A DNA stretch of 64,000 nt from Acidobacteriota bacterium (GTDB lineage Bacteria; Acidobacteriota; Thermoanaerobaculia; Thermoanaerobaculales; Sulfomarinibacteraceae). The DNA lies in NCBI GenBank assembly GCA_022340665.1, contig JAJDNM010000141.1:37740-101739 (forward strand), in the 5' to 3' direction. This document shows, piece by piece, positions 43,463 to 52,072 of the stretch. Made by a program: the position numbers and the translations under genes. The notes under the pieces are model-generated. The model ran no database searches. It worked only from the letters and a program-made list of their open reading frames with translations, and was not told the origin of the DNA. How positions within the stretch are numbered: position 1 is the stretch's first letter; each line of letters starts with the position of its first letter.

Positions 43463-45435
43463 CGATCACACCATTTACGCCGATTCAAATCGGGCCTGTC
43501 GAGATGCACTCTCGCCTCGCCATGGCGCCGGTCAAAACCGCGCTCGGCGAACCTGACGGGCTGGTCTGTACGAAACACGTTGCCTACTATCGGCGACGGG
43601 CTGAAGGCGGAGCGGGGATGATCATCGTCGAGCCGCTCTTCGTGGACCCCAAGGGCCGGGAGCATCCGCGACAGCTCACCGCTCATCATGATGCAGCGAT
43701 CGGAGGCTTGCGCCGGGTGGTTGCCGCAATTCATGAGCATGGCTCGCTCGCTTTCGCCCACCTCAACCACGCCGGGCGCGCCGCAAACCCGAAGATCATC
43801 GGTGGAGCGCCCGAAGCGCCCTCAGCGGTGATGTGTCCGACCAGCGGCGCCACGCCGGAACCGATGTCCGGGGAGAGGATCGGTGGCGTCCTCAAGGCGT
43901 ACGGCGATGCCGCCCGCCGAGTACGAGAAGCGGGTTTCGACGGCGTTGAGGTCCAACTCGGCCTCGGCTATCTCCCGGCCCAGTTTCTGTCACCCAGGAC
44001 AAACCTACGCAGAGATGACTACGGTTCGGGGGGTGAAAACCGCTGGCGCTTCATTCGCGAGTTGGTCGCCACGGTCGGCGACGTCATCGGTGACACGATG
44101 GCCTTCACCGCCCGGTTGTCGGCCGACGAACACATCGAAGGGGGCATGGGAATCGAAGACGCCGTCGAGCTGGCGAAACGACTCGAACGCTGGGGTGTTC
44201 ACGCTCTCCACGTCGTGACCGGATCGGCATGTGACAGCCCTCCCTGGTATTACCAACATATGGCCCTCCCGCCCGGCATCAACGAAAGCCTGGCGGCCCG
44301 CATTCGCGGTTCGGTGTCCATTCCGGTCATCGCCGCCGGAAGGCTTGGCGAACCGGAGCGCATGCGTGAAATCCTGGTAACCAACATGGCCGATGTCATC
44401 GCGCTCGGTCGACCGTTGGTGGCCGATCCGGATCTGCCGCGAAAGATGCGGGAGGGGCGTGAGGAGGACATTATCTCCTGCGGGGCCTGCCTCCAGGGAT
44501 GCCTGGCCAAGGTCAAGGGTGGCGGACCCATAGGGTGCATCGTCAACCCGGAGATCGGCCGGGAAACAGAGGCGCCACCACTCGTCACGTCCACGACTCT
44601 GCGGCTGGTCGTAGTTGGCGGCGGCCCGGCCGGCATGGAAGCGGCGCTCACCGGCTTCAGCGCCGGCGCCCGGGTGACGCTGTTCGAGCGCCGAGATTCA
44701 CTCGGCGGACAGTTTACGCTCGCGCCGCTCACGACCGGCAAGGATGCCATGGCCAGGCCCCTGCAATCGATTGTCGGCCTGGTCGAACGTATCGGAGTGG
44801 AAGTCCGAACCGGCATCGAAGCCACCGTCGACGCGATCATCGACCTCGAGCCGGACCACACTATCGTGGCCACTGGTTCCAGCCCCTTCATTCCTCCAAT
44901 CCCCGGTCTCGATGACCCGCTGACAGCAGAGCAGGTTCTCCGGGGAGATCGTGAGGTCGGCCCCAGGGTGCTCATCCTAGGCGGCGGTCTGGTCGGTATC
45001 GAAATGGCCGAACACCTCGGTCTCGCGGACCACGAAGTGGTTGTGGTCGAGCTTCTCGATGACACGGCTCGAGACATGGAAGCCATCACCCGAAAGATGA
45101 CCCGGAAGCGTCTTGAAAAGCTGCCCGTGACAATTCACACGACGACGCGTCTCCTGCGTTTGGACGGGGGCGAAGCGTTCGTCGAGGATGCGGACGACGG
45201 TCACGAGAGGTCCATCGGTCGATTTGACTCGGTGCTGGTGTCGATCGGGCACAAATCGTACGACCCACTCTCGGAGGGGCTGCGCGCTGCGGGTCTGGCC
45301 GTAACGGTGATCGGCGACGCCAACGAGCCCGGCCAGATTTTTGATGCAACCCATGCAGGCCGTCGTGCAGCTGAAGCGGTCCTGCACGAATTCGGCACGG
45401 CCCCTGGAGGAGGAGTCGATGTTGACTCGCAGTAG
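43459..45435 (+). CDS. Old-yellow-enzyme-type FMN/FAD/4Fe-4S oxidoreductase (2,4-dienoyl-CoA/2-enoate reductase family)
   Basis: 658 residues. A TIM-barrel FMN domain (about 1-350) is followed by the cluster motif CGACLQGC with a fourth Cys twelve residues on (PIGC), then FAD (VVVGGGPAGMEAALTG) and NAD(P)H (VLILGGGLVGIEMAE) domains and the end signature VIGDANEPGQIFDATHAGR. The family reduces enoates, enoyl-CoAs or trimethylamine-type substrates. In this cluster it may feed or take electrons from the ORP-like proteins. A truncated relative is at 57554-57799. Confidence 0.92.
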   Translation: MTITPFTPIQIGPVEMHSRLAMAPVKTALGEPDGLVCTKHVAYYRRRAEGGAGMIIVEPLFVDPKGREHPRQLTAHHDAAIGGLRRVVAAIHEHGSLAFAHLNHAGRAANPKIIGGAPEAPSAVMCPTSGATPEPMSGERIGGVLKAYGDAARRVREAGFDGVEVQLGLGYLPAQFLSPRTNLRRDDYGSGGENRWRFIRELVATVGDVIGDTMAFTARLSADEHIEGGMGIEDAVELAKRLERWGVHALHVVTGSACDSPPWYYQHMALPPGINESLAARIRGSVSIPVIAAGRLGEPERMREILVTNMADVIALGRPLVADPDLPRKMREGREEDIISCGACLQGCLAKVKGGGPIGCIVNPEIGRETEAPPLVTSTTLRLVVVGGGPAGMEAALTGFSAGARVTLFERRDSLGGQFTLAPLTTGKDAMARPLQSIVGLVERIGVEVRTGIEATVDAIIDLEPDHTIVATGSSPFIPPIPGLDDPLTAEQVLRGDREVGPRVLILGGGLVGIEMAEHLGLADHEVVVVELLDDTARDMEAITRKMTRKRLEKLPVTIHTTTRLLRLDGGEAFVEDADDGHERSIGRFDSVLVSIGHKSYDPLSEGLRAAGLAVTVIGDANEPGQIFDATHAGRRAAEAVLHEFGTAPGGGVDVDSQ

Positions 45436-45444
45436 GAGGACGTT

Positions 45445-45750
45445 GTGAATGGTCACGAGCTTGTTGCCAAGCTCCAGTCCCCGGCCCCGATTCCTGTCGA
45501 TCGCGAAAATCTGGTGAACCTCCTCGAAACGGCCGAAGTGCTTCGTCAGGACAACACCTGTGTCGCCGGCTGGATCCGCATTCTGTCGGTCGACGGCGCG
45601 ATCCTCGTCCAAGAAGAGACGCCGGACGGCAATGCCCTCGCCCGCCGGATGGCCTCGATCGAGGACGCCAACAGTTTTGTCGACAACCGACTCGGCACAT
45701 ACGAACGGATGTGGGACGGATGTGGATGCAAAATCAACTATTTCGAGTGA
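45445..45750 (+). CDS. Uncharacterised 101-residue protein with C-terminal CGC
   Basis: GTG start at 45445 after AGGAGG. The product is acidic and soluble and ends WDGCGCKINYFE. No domain recognised. It follows the reductase gene by nine bases, so it is probably in the same transcript. Confidence 0.7.
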   Translation: MNGHELVAKLQSPAPIPVDRENLVNLLETAEVLRQDNTCVAGWIRILSVDGAILVQEETPDGNALARRMASIEDANSFVDNRLGTYERMWDGCGCKINYFE

Positions 45751-45813
45751 TTGACCGACTCGGGGAGGCACCCGTCGGCTTTCGCGCGCGCGCACACGGC
45801 ACAAGGAGGGACG

Positions 45814-47064
45814 ATGAGCGCAGCTCCGGCGCATGACGCCACCCAACCGATCCTCAGGTTCGCATGGGAAGCCATGCCACAGGCGATGCGGAATACCGTG
45901 ATCTCGGCACCAGTGATCCCTCAGATCGCCGCCAGGGCGAAGGCAGCCGCCGCAAAGCACCCGGGTTTCGTTCGCGGCGACCAAGGGCAGGTCGTCGATG
46001 TGATGCCGGATCGCGAGGTCTACTACGGCCCCTCCTCCGGGCTGCCTGAGTTGCGTCGTCTCGTGGCACGCTTCTGGACCCTCGCATACGACTTGTGCGG
46101 ACGCGACGGGCTTCCGGTGAACGGGCTCGAGGCCGACCACGTGGCAATCGTGTCCGGGGCCACCGAGGGTATTGCCATCTTGATGCGGTTGCTCGCCCCT
46201 GGCCGCGTCATCGGGGTCCAGCGGTTCTGTTGGGGAAACTACCGCAATATCATCGCGCACGCGGGCGGCGAGGCGAAAACCCTCGACTTCTTCGCGCCCG
46301 ACGGCACCCTCGATTTGAAGGGTCTGAGCGCCGCAATCGAGGAATCGAATATCCGGACCCTGCTCGTCAACTTTCCCGCGAACCCAACCGGGGACGTGCT
46401 TTCCGATGACGAACTGGCGTCGCTCGCAAAGCTCGCGCGAGAGCGTGATCTCGTTCTGGTATCTGACGAGGTCTACAACTGGATCCGCTACGAAGGAACG
46501 CCGCGGACCCTGCTCGAGTTCGCGCCAGAACGCACGCTGGTCGTCGGTGCCGCGTCCAAGGAGTACCTGATTCCGGGTGCCCGCACCGGATACATTCTCA
46601 GTGCCGACACGACTTTCTGCGGAGAGTGGATGCCGCGACTGATCCGATCCACCTCATCGTCACCCAATGTCCTCGGCCAGCGCCTGGCAACGGAGATGTT
46701 GGAAGCCGACGTTACAGATCTCGAGACCGGCAGAGCGCCGAGAGTCCTCTCCACCATCAGGGAGGAACTCCGGACTCGGCGGGACGCAATCGTCGAGGTG
46801 CTCCAATCAGCCGGCTTCAAGATCGAATCCCGTCACGCCGGATTGCCCATGGGAGGTATCGCGCTCCTCGCGCGCCTCCCAGAAGGCATAGAAGACGACG
46901 GCGCGGTCATCGACACCGCCATCGACCTGGGACGTTTCAGCGCCATACCGGGCAGCGCATTCGGGGCGCCCCGCTGTATCCGTTTCGGCTATGCGGGCAT
47001 TCCAGTCGACGGTATCGAGAGGTTGGCCGCCGGTCTTCCCGAAGTCCTCGACGCCATGAGATGA
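45814..47064 (+). CDS. Class I/II PLP-dependent aminotransferase
   Basis: 416 residues with the aminotransferase fold: NFPANPTGDV near 192, VSDEVYNWIRYEG near 225, and the PLP-lysine region GAASKEYLIPGARTGY near 250. The ATG at 45814 follows AAGGAGGG. Substrate unclear; neighbours suggest a role specific to this cluster rather than general amino-acid synthesis. Confidence 0.9.
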   Translation: MSAAPAHDATQPILRFAWEAMPQAMRNTVISAPVIPQIAARAKAAAAKHPGFVRGDQGQVVDVMPDREVYYGPSSGLPELRRLVARFWTLAYDLCGRDGLPVNGLEADHVAIVSGATEGIAILMRLLAPGRVIGVQRFCWGNYRNIIAHAGGEAKTLDFFAPDGTLDLKGLSAAIEESNIRTLLVNFPANPTGDVLSDDELASLAKLARERDLVLVSDEVYNWIRYEGTPRTLLEFAPERTLVVGAASKEYLIPGARTGYILSADTTFCGEWMPRLIRSTSSSPNVLGQRLATEMLEADVTDLETGRAPRVLSTIREELRTRRDAIVEVLQSAGFKIESRHAGLPMGGIALLARLPEGIEDDGAVIDTAIDLGRFSAIPGSAFGAPRCIRFGYAGIPVDGIERLAAGLPEVLDAMR

Positions 47065-47126
47065 AGATGTGGATGTGAGTGAGAGGAGAATCCTGCATTG
47101 AGAGTCGTTGTAGGCACGGAGCCGCG

Positions 47127-47345
47127 ATGATTCGCCCGGAGGGATTCGGCATGGGCCCCCGGGGCTGTTGCGTTTGTCCCAGGTGCGGCGCTACCGCTGC
47201 CCACCGCCCCGGCGCTCCCTGTCTCGAAGAACGGTGTCCGATGTGTGGAACGCCGATGGTTCGAGAGGGAGGCCCTCACCACCGCGCGGCGGTTGAAAGG
47301 ACGTACAAACTCGGCGACCCCGACGAAGAGGAGCATTCGGAATGA
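47127..47345 (+). CDS. Small zinc-ribbon/CxxC protein
   Basis: 72 residues with the metal-binding pattern CVCPRCGATAAHRPGAPC and CPMCGTPMVRE. A close relative is at 58157-58441, also beside NifX-fold genes, so these probably form a family tied to that system. ATG at 47127 preceded by GGAG; a GTG at 47079 would add 16 residues. Confidence 0.78.
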   Translation: MIRPEGFGMGPRGCCVCPRCGATAAHRPGAPCLEERCPMCGTPMVREGGPHHRAAVERTYKLGDPDEEEHSE

Positions 47346-47779
47346 AAAAGATCGGCATCATCATTTGCGACCGTTGGCGGAGGTGCGCTGGTGGAAAGTG
47401 CCTTCGAGCACTCCGGGAGCGGCAGGGCGCCTTCAAACGATACGAGGGAGAGGAGGTTGAGCTAGCGGGTTACACGACCTGCGACGGTTGCCCGGGAGGC
47501 AACATCGAGTATGCGCCTGGTGAGATGAAGAAAAACGGGGTCGAGGTGGTCCATTTTGCCACCGGTTTCCTGGTCGGCTATCCGCCGTGCCCATTCATTG
47601 ATGATTTTCGGAAGTCCATCGAGGAGAAGTACGGCATGGAGGTGGCACTCGGAACCCATCCCATTCCACAGAACTACTACGAAACACACCACAACCTCGG
47701 GACGTGGGCTTCTCCGGCCTGGCGGGAAAAGATTCGGTGGGTCCTGACCGACGAGACGACGCGCAGAAGTTATGACTGA
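47342..47779 (+). CDS. CGGC-domain protein
   Basis: 145 residues with the CGGC family's cysteine pattern (CDRWRRCAGGKC, CDGCPGG, PPCPF), thought to bind a metal. Overlaps the zinc-ribbon gene by four bases. Function unknown, commonly found in anaerobes. Confidence 0.85.
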   Translation: MKKIGIIICDRWRRCAGGKCLRALRERQGAFKRYEGEEVELAGYTTCDGCPGGNIEYAPGEMKKNGVEVVHFATGFLVGYPPCPFIDDFRKSIEEKYGMEVALGTHPIPQNYYETHHNLGTWASPAWREKIRWVLTDETTRRSYD

Positions 47780-47936
47780 AGCCGCCGGTGGTTGTTTTTG
47801 GAGCTCGCTACGTTGATCACTTTTTTCGTGTGCGCATCCGTACAAACGACATATTTCACAATACGTTACTTAACGAAGAACATAACTTGATGAAGAACCG
47901 ACAAGGTCGTATCATGGCCATTCACAAGGAGGTCGT
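47780..47936 (+). promoter_or_regulatory. Sigma-70-like promoter of the peroxiredoxin gene
   Basis: TTGATG (47887-47892) and TATCAT (47910-47915) are 17 bases apart. The inverted repeat CGTTA-CT-TAACG (47864-47875) lies just upstream of the -35 box. No gene is supported in the rest of this stretch. Confidence 0.6.
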
Positions 47937-48047
47937 ATGGCAGATCCACCCGAAGGATGCGCGCGAGTGACCGGGGCCGTTTTGGGCGAGCCTGCGCCCG
48001 AGGCATCGGAAGCGCCAACAGAAGATCAACCCATCAAGGAGGATTTC

Positions 48048-48650
48048 ATGGCAGCAACCGTGGGCCAGAAAGCACCAGATTTCAACGCACCCGCGTATTT
48101 CGAAGGAAGTTTCACCAACGTGCAGCTCTCCGACTACTTCGGAAAGTGGATCTTGCTCTGCTTCTACCCGGGCGACTTCACCTTCGTTTGAGCGACCGAA
48201 GTGTCGGCGGTCGCCGACAAGTATCAGGAGCTCCAGGATCTCGGTGTGGAAGTCTTCTCGGTCAGTGTCGACAGCCACTTTGTCCACAAGATGTGGAATG
48301 ACCACGAGCTATCGAAAATGGTCGACGGCGGAATTCCTTTCCACATGCTGTCGGACCAGGCGGGCAACATCGGCAGAGCCTACGGCGTCTACGACGAATC
48401 CCAGGGAATCGAGCTGCGCGGTCGGTTCATCATCGATCCGGACGGCGTGATTCAAGCCATGGAAGTGCTGACTCCGCCGGTCGGACGGCGCATCGCCGAG
48501 TCCATCCGTCAGGTCCAGGCCTACCAGGTGGTGCGAGCCAGCGGCGGTGCCGAGGCCACGCCCGCCGGATGGATGCCGGGCGACCCGGTACTGAAACCCG
48601 GCCCGGGGCTCGTGGGCAACGTATGGAAGGAGTGGAAGCCGAACGAATAG
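48048..48650 (+). CDS. Peroxiredoxin (AhpC/TSA family), probable selenoprotein with Sec48 encoded by TGA
   Basis: 200 residues when the TGA at 48189-48191 is read as selenocysteine. The frame continues uninterrupted, and TGA falls exactly where the family has its peroxidatic cysteine (PGDFTFV-U-ATE against the usual PxDFTFVCPTE). The usual C-terminal resolving cysteine is absent (EATPAGW instead of VCPA), so it may act as a 1-Sec enzyme. An 18-base hairpin follows (48202-48219). The ATG at 48048 has AAGGAGG; an in-frame ATG at 47937, also with AAGGAGG, would add 37 residues. It probably reduces peroxides in this anaerobe. No sel genes are in the window. Confidence 0.88.
48202..48219 (+). promoter_or_regulatory. 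Bacterial SECIS-like hairpin
   Basis: TGTCGGCGGTCGCCGACA: a perfect 7-bp stem with a GGTC apical loop, starting 10 bases after the TGA. The Escherichia coli fdhF SelB-binding hairpin also has a GGUC apical loop at about this distance. Confidence 0.75.
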
Positions 48651-48998
48651 CAGCATCGGCATACACTCGACGCGGTACGCGTTACTGCCCGCGGAAGGCC
48701 AACGCTGTCTGCGCATGAAGTGATTGAGTGCGGACGGCGCGTGTCGGTCCCAGCGTGAACGGATGACCCGGAATTCATCAATAATCGAACGAGACCTTCA
48801 CTTTTTGCAACGATATCGCGTTCTCAAAAGCAGCAATCTGCTCCGATTGCCTCGCCAGGGCGTGTCGGATTGGGACGTCTTTGAGTCCTCGATAAGGTCG
48901 CGATCCGACCTCAGCTGCCCCTGAGGCAGGCACTACCCAGACCCACTCTCGTTTTCATCGCTTGAATTTCCTACCGCAGAATCTCCTCAATTCAATCT
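48651..48998. other. Intergenic region with two overlapping hairpins
   Basis: No gene is supported. AGGTCG/CGACCT (48895-48911) and CCTCAG/CTGAGG (48909-48926) stems overlap by three bases, so they are mutually exclusive; either could act as a terminator for the peroxiredoxin gene. Confidence 0.4.
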
Positions 48999-49013
48999 TG
49001 GCTCGGTATTTGC
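48999..49013 (+). promoter_or_regulatory. Sigma-54 promoter of the second Hmc-like operon
   Basis: TGGCTCGGTATTTGC keeps GG-N10-GC with one change in the -24 box. Predicted start near 49025, 40 bases ahead of the ATG at 49065. Confidence 0.7.
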
Positions 49014-49064
49014 GTGAATTTGAAACAAACCGAGATCGATTGCCGCAAGATCGCAGGAGGTTTC

Positions 49065-50531
49065 ATGGCTGCCCAGCCGGGGTCCACAACCAACAACGAA
49101 ATCCAGAATTCGCTACCTCGAGTGCCCTCGCACCATGTGTCCAAGCATCGCTTTTCTTACTATGTCGAGCCGTACGATGAGCTAGATCGAACGGACCGTT
49201 TTCTGTCGGCGATGGCGGCGGTGCTCCGCCACAGCTCCTACGGCTACTGGCTTGACCTCTACTCTCGGATCACCGCCAAGTGCTCGCGCTGTGCCGATGT
49301 CTGTCCGGTCTACGATGTCTCTCAGGACCCTCGTGACATCCCCTGCTACCGCACCGAGCTCATTCTGAAAATCTACCGACGCTACTTCACCCTCGGCGGC
49401 ATGGTACGCGCCCGATTGGGCCACGCGTGGGAGTTGAGCGATCGCCACATCGATGAGATGGCGGAGTCGATCTACCGCTGCACGGCGTGTCGGCGCTGTA
49501 CCACCGAATGCCCGCTGGGGATCGATCACGCCCTGATGACGCACCTCATGCGCGACATCCTCTCGGAGATCGGTCTTGTCCCGAAGGCCCTCGTGGTCGC
49601 AGTGCGCGAGCAGCTCGAGGGAGCCACCCGCAATACCTCCGCGATCCCGGTGGCGGCCATGACCGACACCTGTGAATTCCTCGAGGAGGAGCTCGAGGAG
49701 CAGTTCGAATACGGCGGCATCAAATTCCCGATCGACGTTTCTGGCGCCGAGTACGTGTTCTTCCCTGCGGTCAGTGATTTTCTGCTCGAGGCCGACACCC
49801 TGATGGGCAACGCAGCCGTGTTTCACGCTACCGGCTGTTCGTGGACGGTCGGCACCGGCTACTTCGACGGCATCAACTATGGACTATTCATCAACGACCG
49901 CTACTTGCGTCGAATCATCCGCCAGCTAGTCGCGGAGGTGGACCGCCTTGAAGGACTCAAGATCATGATTGGGGAGTGTGGCCACGCCTCACGTTCGGCG
50001 AAGGACTTCGTACCTGTTTTCGGCGGACCCGATCCGCCCGAGGTTGTGAGTTGTGTCGAGTGGACGCATCGCATGTTGAACGACGGAAGGCTCAGCCTCG
50101 ACCCAAACGTCGTTACCGATGTGGTGACCTACCACGACCCCTGTAACGTGGCCCGCCGGGGCTGGATCCTCGACCAGCCGCGCGAGATCCTGCGCTCGTT
50201 CTGCAGGAATTACGTCGAAATGACACCATCCCGTTCCGACAATTACTGCTGCGGCGGCGGTGGCGGCACAGTGTCAATCGACGAGATTCGGGACTTTCGA
50301 ACCGGCGTCGGCGGCCGCCGAAAGGCCGAGCAGATCCGTGATACCGGGGCGCGTTACGTGGTCGCGCCGTGCGCCAACTGCAAGAAGCAGCTGCGCGAGG
50401 TCGTCGAAGACCACGGGTTGGAGGAGGTCGAGGTGGTCGGGCTGCACGATCTCATCCTTCGAGCGATCGAGATTCCAGGTGCGAAGCCCGCCATCGAGCG
50501 TCGTGCATTTGATCCGATGGCAATGGACTAG
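49065..50531 (+). CDS. CCG-domain iron-sulfur protein, cytoplasmic subunit of the second Hmc-like complex
   Basis: 488 residues of the DsrK/HdrD/TmcB family: CSRCADVCPVYD and CTACRRCTTECPLG ferredoxin motifs, then CCG modules (HDPCNVARRG, YCCGGGGGT, PCANCKKQL). ATG at 49065 after AGGAGG. It heads an operon with a NarI-like, a ferredoxin and an NrfD-type gene, the minimal Hmc arrangement. Likely disulfide-linked electron partner. Confidence 0.9.
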   Translation: MAAQPGSTTNNEIQNSLPRVPSHHVSKHRFSYYVEPYDELDRTDRFLSAMAAVLRHSSYGYWLDLYSRITAKCSRCADVCPVYDVSQDPRDIPCYRTELILKIYRRYFTLGGMVRARLGHAWELSDRHIDEMAESIYRCTACRRCTTECPLGIDHALMTHLMRDILSEIGLVPKALVVAVREQLEGATRNTSAIPVAAMTDTCEFLEEELEEQFEYGGIKFPIDVSGAEYVFFPAVSDFLLEADTLMGNAAVFHATGCSWTVGTGYFDGINYGLFINDRYLRRIIRQLVAEVDRLEGLKIMIGECGHASRSAKDFVPVFGGPDPPEVVSCVEWTHRMLNDGRLSLDPNVVTDVVTYHDPCNVARRGWILDQPREILRSFCRNYVEMTPSRSDNYCCGGGGGTVSIDEIRDFRTGVGGRRKAEQIRDTGARYVVAPCANCKKQLREVVEDHGLEEVEVVGLHDLILRAIEIPGAKPAIERRAFDPMAMD

Positions 50532-50549
50532 GAAGGGAGGACACGAGTC

Positions 50550-51251
50550 GTGGATGAGTGGTTGGCGTTGGCGCGCGGACCGTTGTTCCGATTCACCTTC
50601 GCGGTTATGGTGCTGGGTCTCCTCCGCCAGGTGATCGTCACCGTTTACAGCGTCGTCTGCGCCTATCGACTGACACAGCACAAAAAGATCGCGTGGGCCC
50701 TCACGGTCGTGCGAACCTTCGACTGGCTGGTCCCGCTACGTCACCTGCGGCGGCGTTGGTTCTACACCGCAGCTTCGATCCTGTTTCACGTCGGCGCCAT
50801 CGTGACACCACTGTTTCTATTCGGCCACATCCGATTGCTCGAGTCGAGCGTCGGCATCTCCTGGCCGGCCCTGCCGATGGACGTTGCCGATTGGCTCACT
50901 CTGATGACATTGGCGGCGCTTTTCGTTCTCATGGTCGCGCGGCTCACGGGAAGCGCCTCGCGCCCGCTGAGCCGGGTCCAGGACTACCTGGTCCCCCTGA
51001 TTCTGACGGTGCCGTTTTTCACTGGCTACCTGATCGCCAATCCGACCATCAATCCGCTGCCTCATAACCCGACCCTACTCGTCCATATGTTGAGTGCGGA
51101 AATCTGTTTTTTGATCATTCCTTTCACCAAGCTCGTCCACATGGCGCTCCTGCCGCTGACGCGTCTCCCAGCCGATCTCGCGTGGCGTTTCCCCGACGAA
51201 TATCCGGAGGCCGTCGTGCGGCAAATCGGCAAAGAGGGCCAACCGATATGA
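50550..51251 (+). CDS. NarI/TmcC-like cytochrome b membrane subunit
   Basis: 233 residues, about five membrane helices, with helix histidines (ILFHVGAIVTPLFLFGHIR, LVHMLSAEICFLIIPFTKLVH) expected as heme b ligands. GTG start after GGGAGG. Similar in length and layout to the subunit at 31999-32646, so the two complexes share this module. Confidence 0.88.
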   Translation: MDEWLALARGPLFRFTFAVMVLGLLRQVIVTVYSVVCAYRLTQHKKIAWALTVVRTFDWLVPLRHLRRRWFYTAASILFHVGAIVTPLFLFGHIRLLESSVGISWPALPMDVADWLTLMTLAALFVLMVARLTGSASRPLSRVQDYLVPLILTVPFFTGYLIANPTINPLPHNPTLLVHMLSAEICFLIIPFTKLVHMALLPLTRLPADLAWRFPDEYPEAVVRQIGKEGQPI

Positions 51252-52072
51252 GCTTCGCCATCCTCACCGATACCACCAGGTGCACGGGGTGCGAGCGTTG
51301 CGTCGACGCCTGTGTGGAGGTCAACCACCTCGGTCAGGACGTCCGCTATCGGTGGCGGGAGGCTGACGGCCTCAACGGTGCTCGCTACTGCTCGGTGGTC
51401 CAAATTGATGCCTACCACTGGGTTCGTAAGCAGTGCCGCCACTGCCTGGTACCAGCATGCGCCACGGCCTGCCCCGTCGGAGCATTGCACAAGACCGAGG
51501 AGGGCCCGGTCGTTTACGACCGCGACATCTGCATGGGTTGTCGTTACTGCATGATGGCCTGCCCCTACGAAATCCCGCGCTACATGTGGGAGGAAACGGT
51601 CCCGTACATCAGCAAATGCACGATGTGCTACGAGGCCATGCAGAGAGGCGAAATCGAGCAGCCGGCGTGCACCGAGGCCTGCGAAGAGCAGGCGACCACG
51701 TTTTTCACCAGCAGGGAAGAGGCCCTCGCCGAAGCGCGGCGCCGTATCGCCGCCAACCCCGGCCACTACTTCGAGGATCGAATCTGGGGTGAGCACGAGG
51801 TTGGCGGGAGTGCGGTGATCTACATATCCGACATCGATCTCGATTTTCTCGCCGGCCAGCGTTACAAGCCCCTCGGCGACGAACCATTCCCCCACTTCAC
51901 GGAACAGATCATGTCCACGGTGCCGACGACGTTTGTCGCGGTCACTGCAGCCATGGCCGGCACCTATCTCTTCATCAGGCGTCGTGATCGCGTAATGGCC
52001 GAGGAACAGGAAGATCCGCTGGGGCGCGACGATCGTCCCGACACCAACCTCGACCGGGGAGCGGAGTCATGA
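51248..52072 (+). CDS. HmcB/DsrO-like 4Fe-4S subunit lacking a Tat signal
   Basis: 274 residues with four-cysteine groups CTGCERCVDAC, CRHCLVPACATACP, CMGCRYCMMACPYE and CTMC near 11-140, and a C-terminal membrane helix (about 222-242). Unlike its counterpart at 28092-29129 it begins directly at the first cluster, with no twin-arginine signal, so its side of the membrane is uncertain. ATGA overlap with the cytochrome b gene. Confidence 0.9.
   Translation: MSFAILTDTTRCTGCERCVDACVEVNHLGQDVRYRWREADGLNGARYCSVVQIDAYHWVRKQCRHCLVPACATACPVGALHKTEEGPVVYDRDICMGCRYCMMACPYEIPRYMWEETVPYISKCTMCYEAMQRGEIEQPACTEACEEQATTFFTSREEALAEARRRIAANPGHYFEDRIWGEHEVGGSAVIYISDIDLDFLAGQRYKPLGDEPFPHFTEQIMSTVPTTFVAVTAAMAGTYLFIRRRDRVMAEEQEDPLGRDDRPDTNLDRGAES

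Noticed and set aside
48189..48191. TGA as a real stop making the peroxiredoxin a pseudogene
   Set aside because: It replaces exactly the catalytic cysteine, flanking sequence is intact on both sides and a SECIS-like hairpin follows at the proper distance.
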